From positions 1 to 6,128 of the forward strand of contig DAOVYW010000151.1 in NCBI GenBank assembly GCA_030635415.1: 6,128 nucleotides of DNA, given 5' to 3'. Of the stretch, positions 6,126 through 6,128 are shown in pieces. The DNA is from Candidatus Firestoneibacteriota bacterium (GTDB lineage Bacteria; Oederibacteriota; JAAXVQ01; JAUVAV01). The notes under the pieces were generated by a model, which was not told the DNA's origin, ran no database searches, and saw nothing but the letters and a program-made list of their open reading frames with translations. The position numbers and the translations under genes are program-made. Within the stretch, counting starts at the first letter, position 1, and every line of letters begins with the position of its first letter.

Positions 6126-6128
6126 GAA
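6112..6128 (+). CDS. Start of a possible gene cut off by the window end
   Basis: A perfect AGGAGG (6112-6117) lies six bases before an ATG at 6124, and only ATGAA is visible before the window ends. The protein cannot be identified. Its Shine-Dalgarno sequence and start codon sit in the right arm of the long palindrome, an arrangement found at the ends of some transposase genes. The ATG could also be a chance part of a non-coding palindromic repeat. The coding part is 6124 onward. Confidence 0.4.

Overview
This 6.1 kb window looks like chromosomal DNA from a bacterium of moderate GC content. It holds three complete protein genes and, at the far right edge, the first bases of a possible fourth. 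The mix is a GTP-type PEP carboxykinase, a PAS-containing sensor kinase and a TMTC-like membrane glycosyltransferase with TPR repeats. That would suit an environmental, sediment or groundwater type of lineage (Omnitrophica-like or deltaproteobacterial, for example), but this is a low-confidence impression because no taxonomic marker is present.

Layout. Positions 1-165 are a regulatory region: two 19-bp near-identical direct repeats 45 bp apart, a 12-bp perfect palindrome, a good sigma70-type promoter and a strong ribosome binding site. They lead into pckG (166-1950, +). A membrane histidine kinase follows after only 15 bp (1966-3987, +), probably in the same transcript. A 638-residue GT-C/TMTC-like protein with five C-terminal TPRs lies on the opposite strand (3989-5905, -). 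It runs tail to tail with the kinase, and a single base separates the two stop codons. Positions 5906-6123 carry no protein gene. They hold a C-rich inverted repeat (about 5970-6016) and then a roughly 100-bp imperfect palindrome (6024-6125). The right arm of that palindrome contains a strong Shine-Dalgarno sequence and an ATG at 6124, four bases from the window end.

How the parts may work together. PEP carboxykinase interconverts oxaloacetate and PEP at the TCA-cycle/gluconeogenesis junction. The kinase next to it has a long, all-helical periplasmic sensor resembling the HBM class, some members of which bind TCA-cycle acids, so a metabolic link is an attractive but unproven inference. No response regulator is present here. 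The TMTC-like gene appears to be an independent unit. The right-edge hairpin is the least ordinary element. Its geometry matches the way some insertion sequences stop read-through transcripts from expressing their transposase, but the gene behind it cannot be seen.
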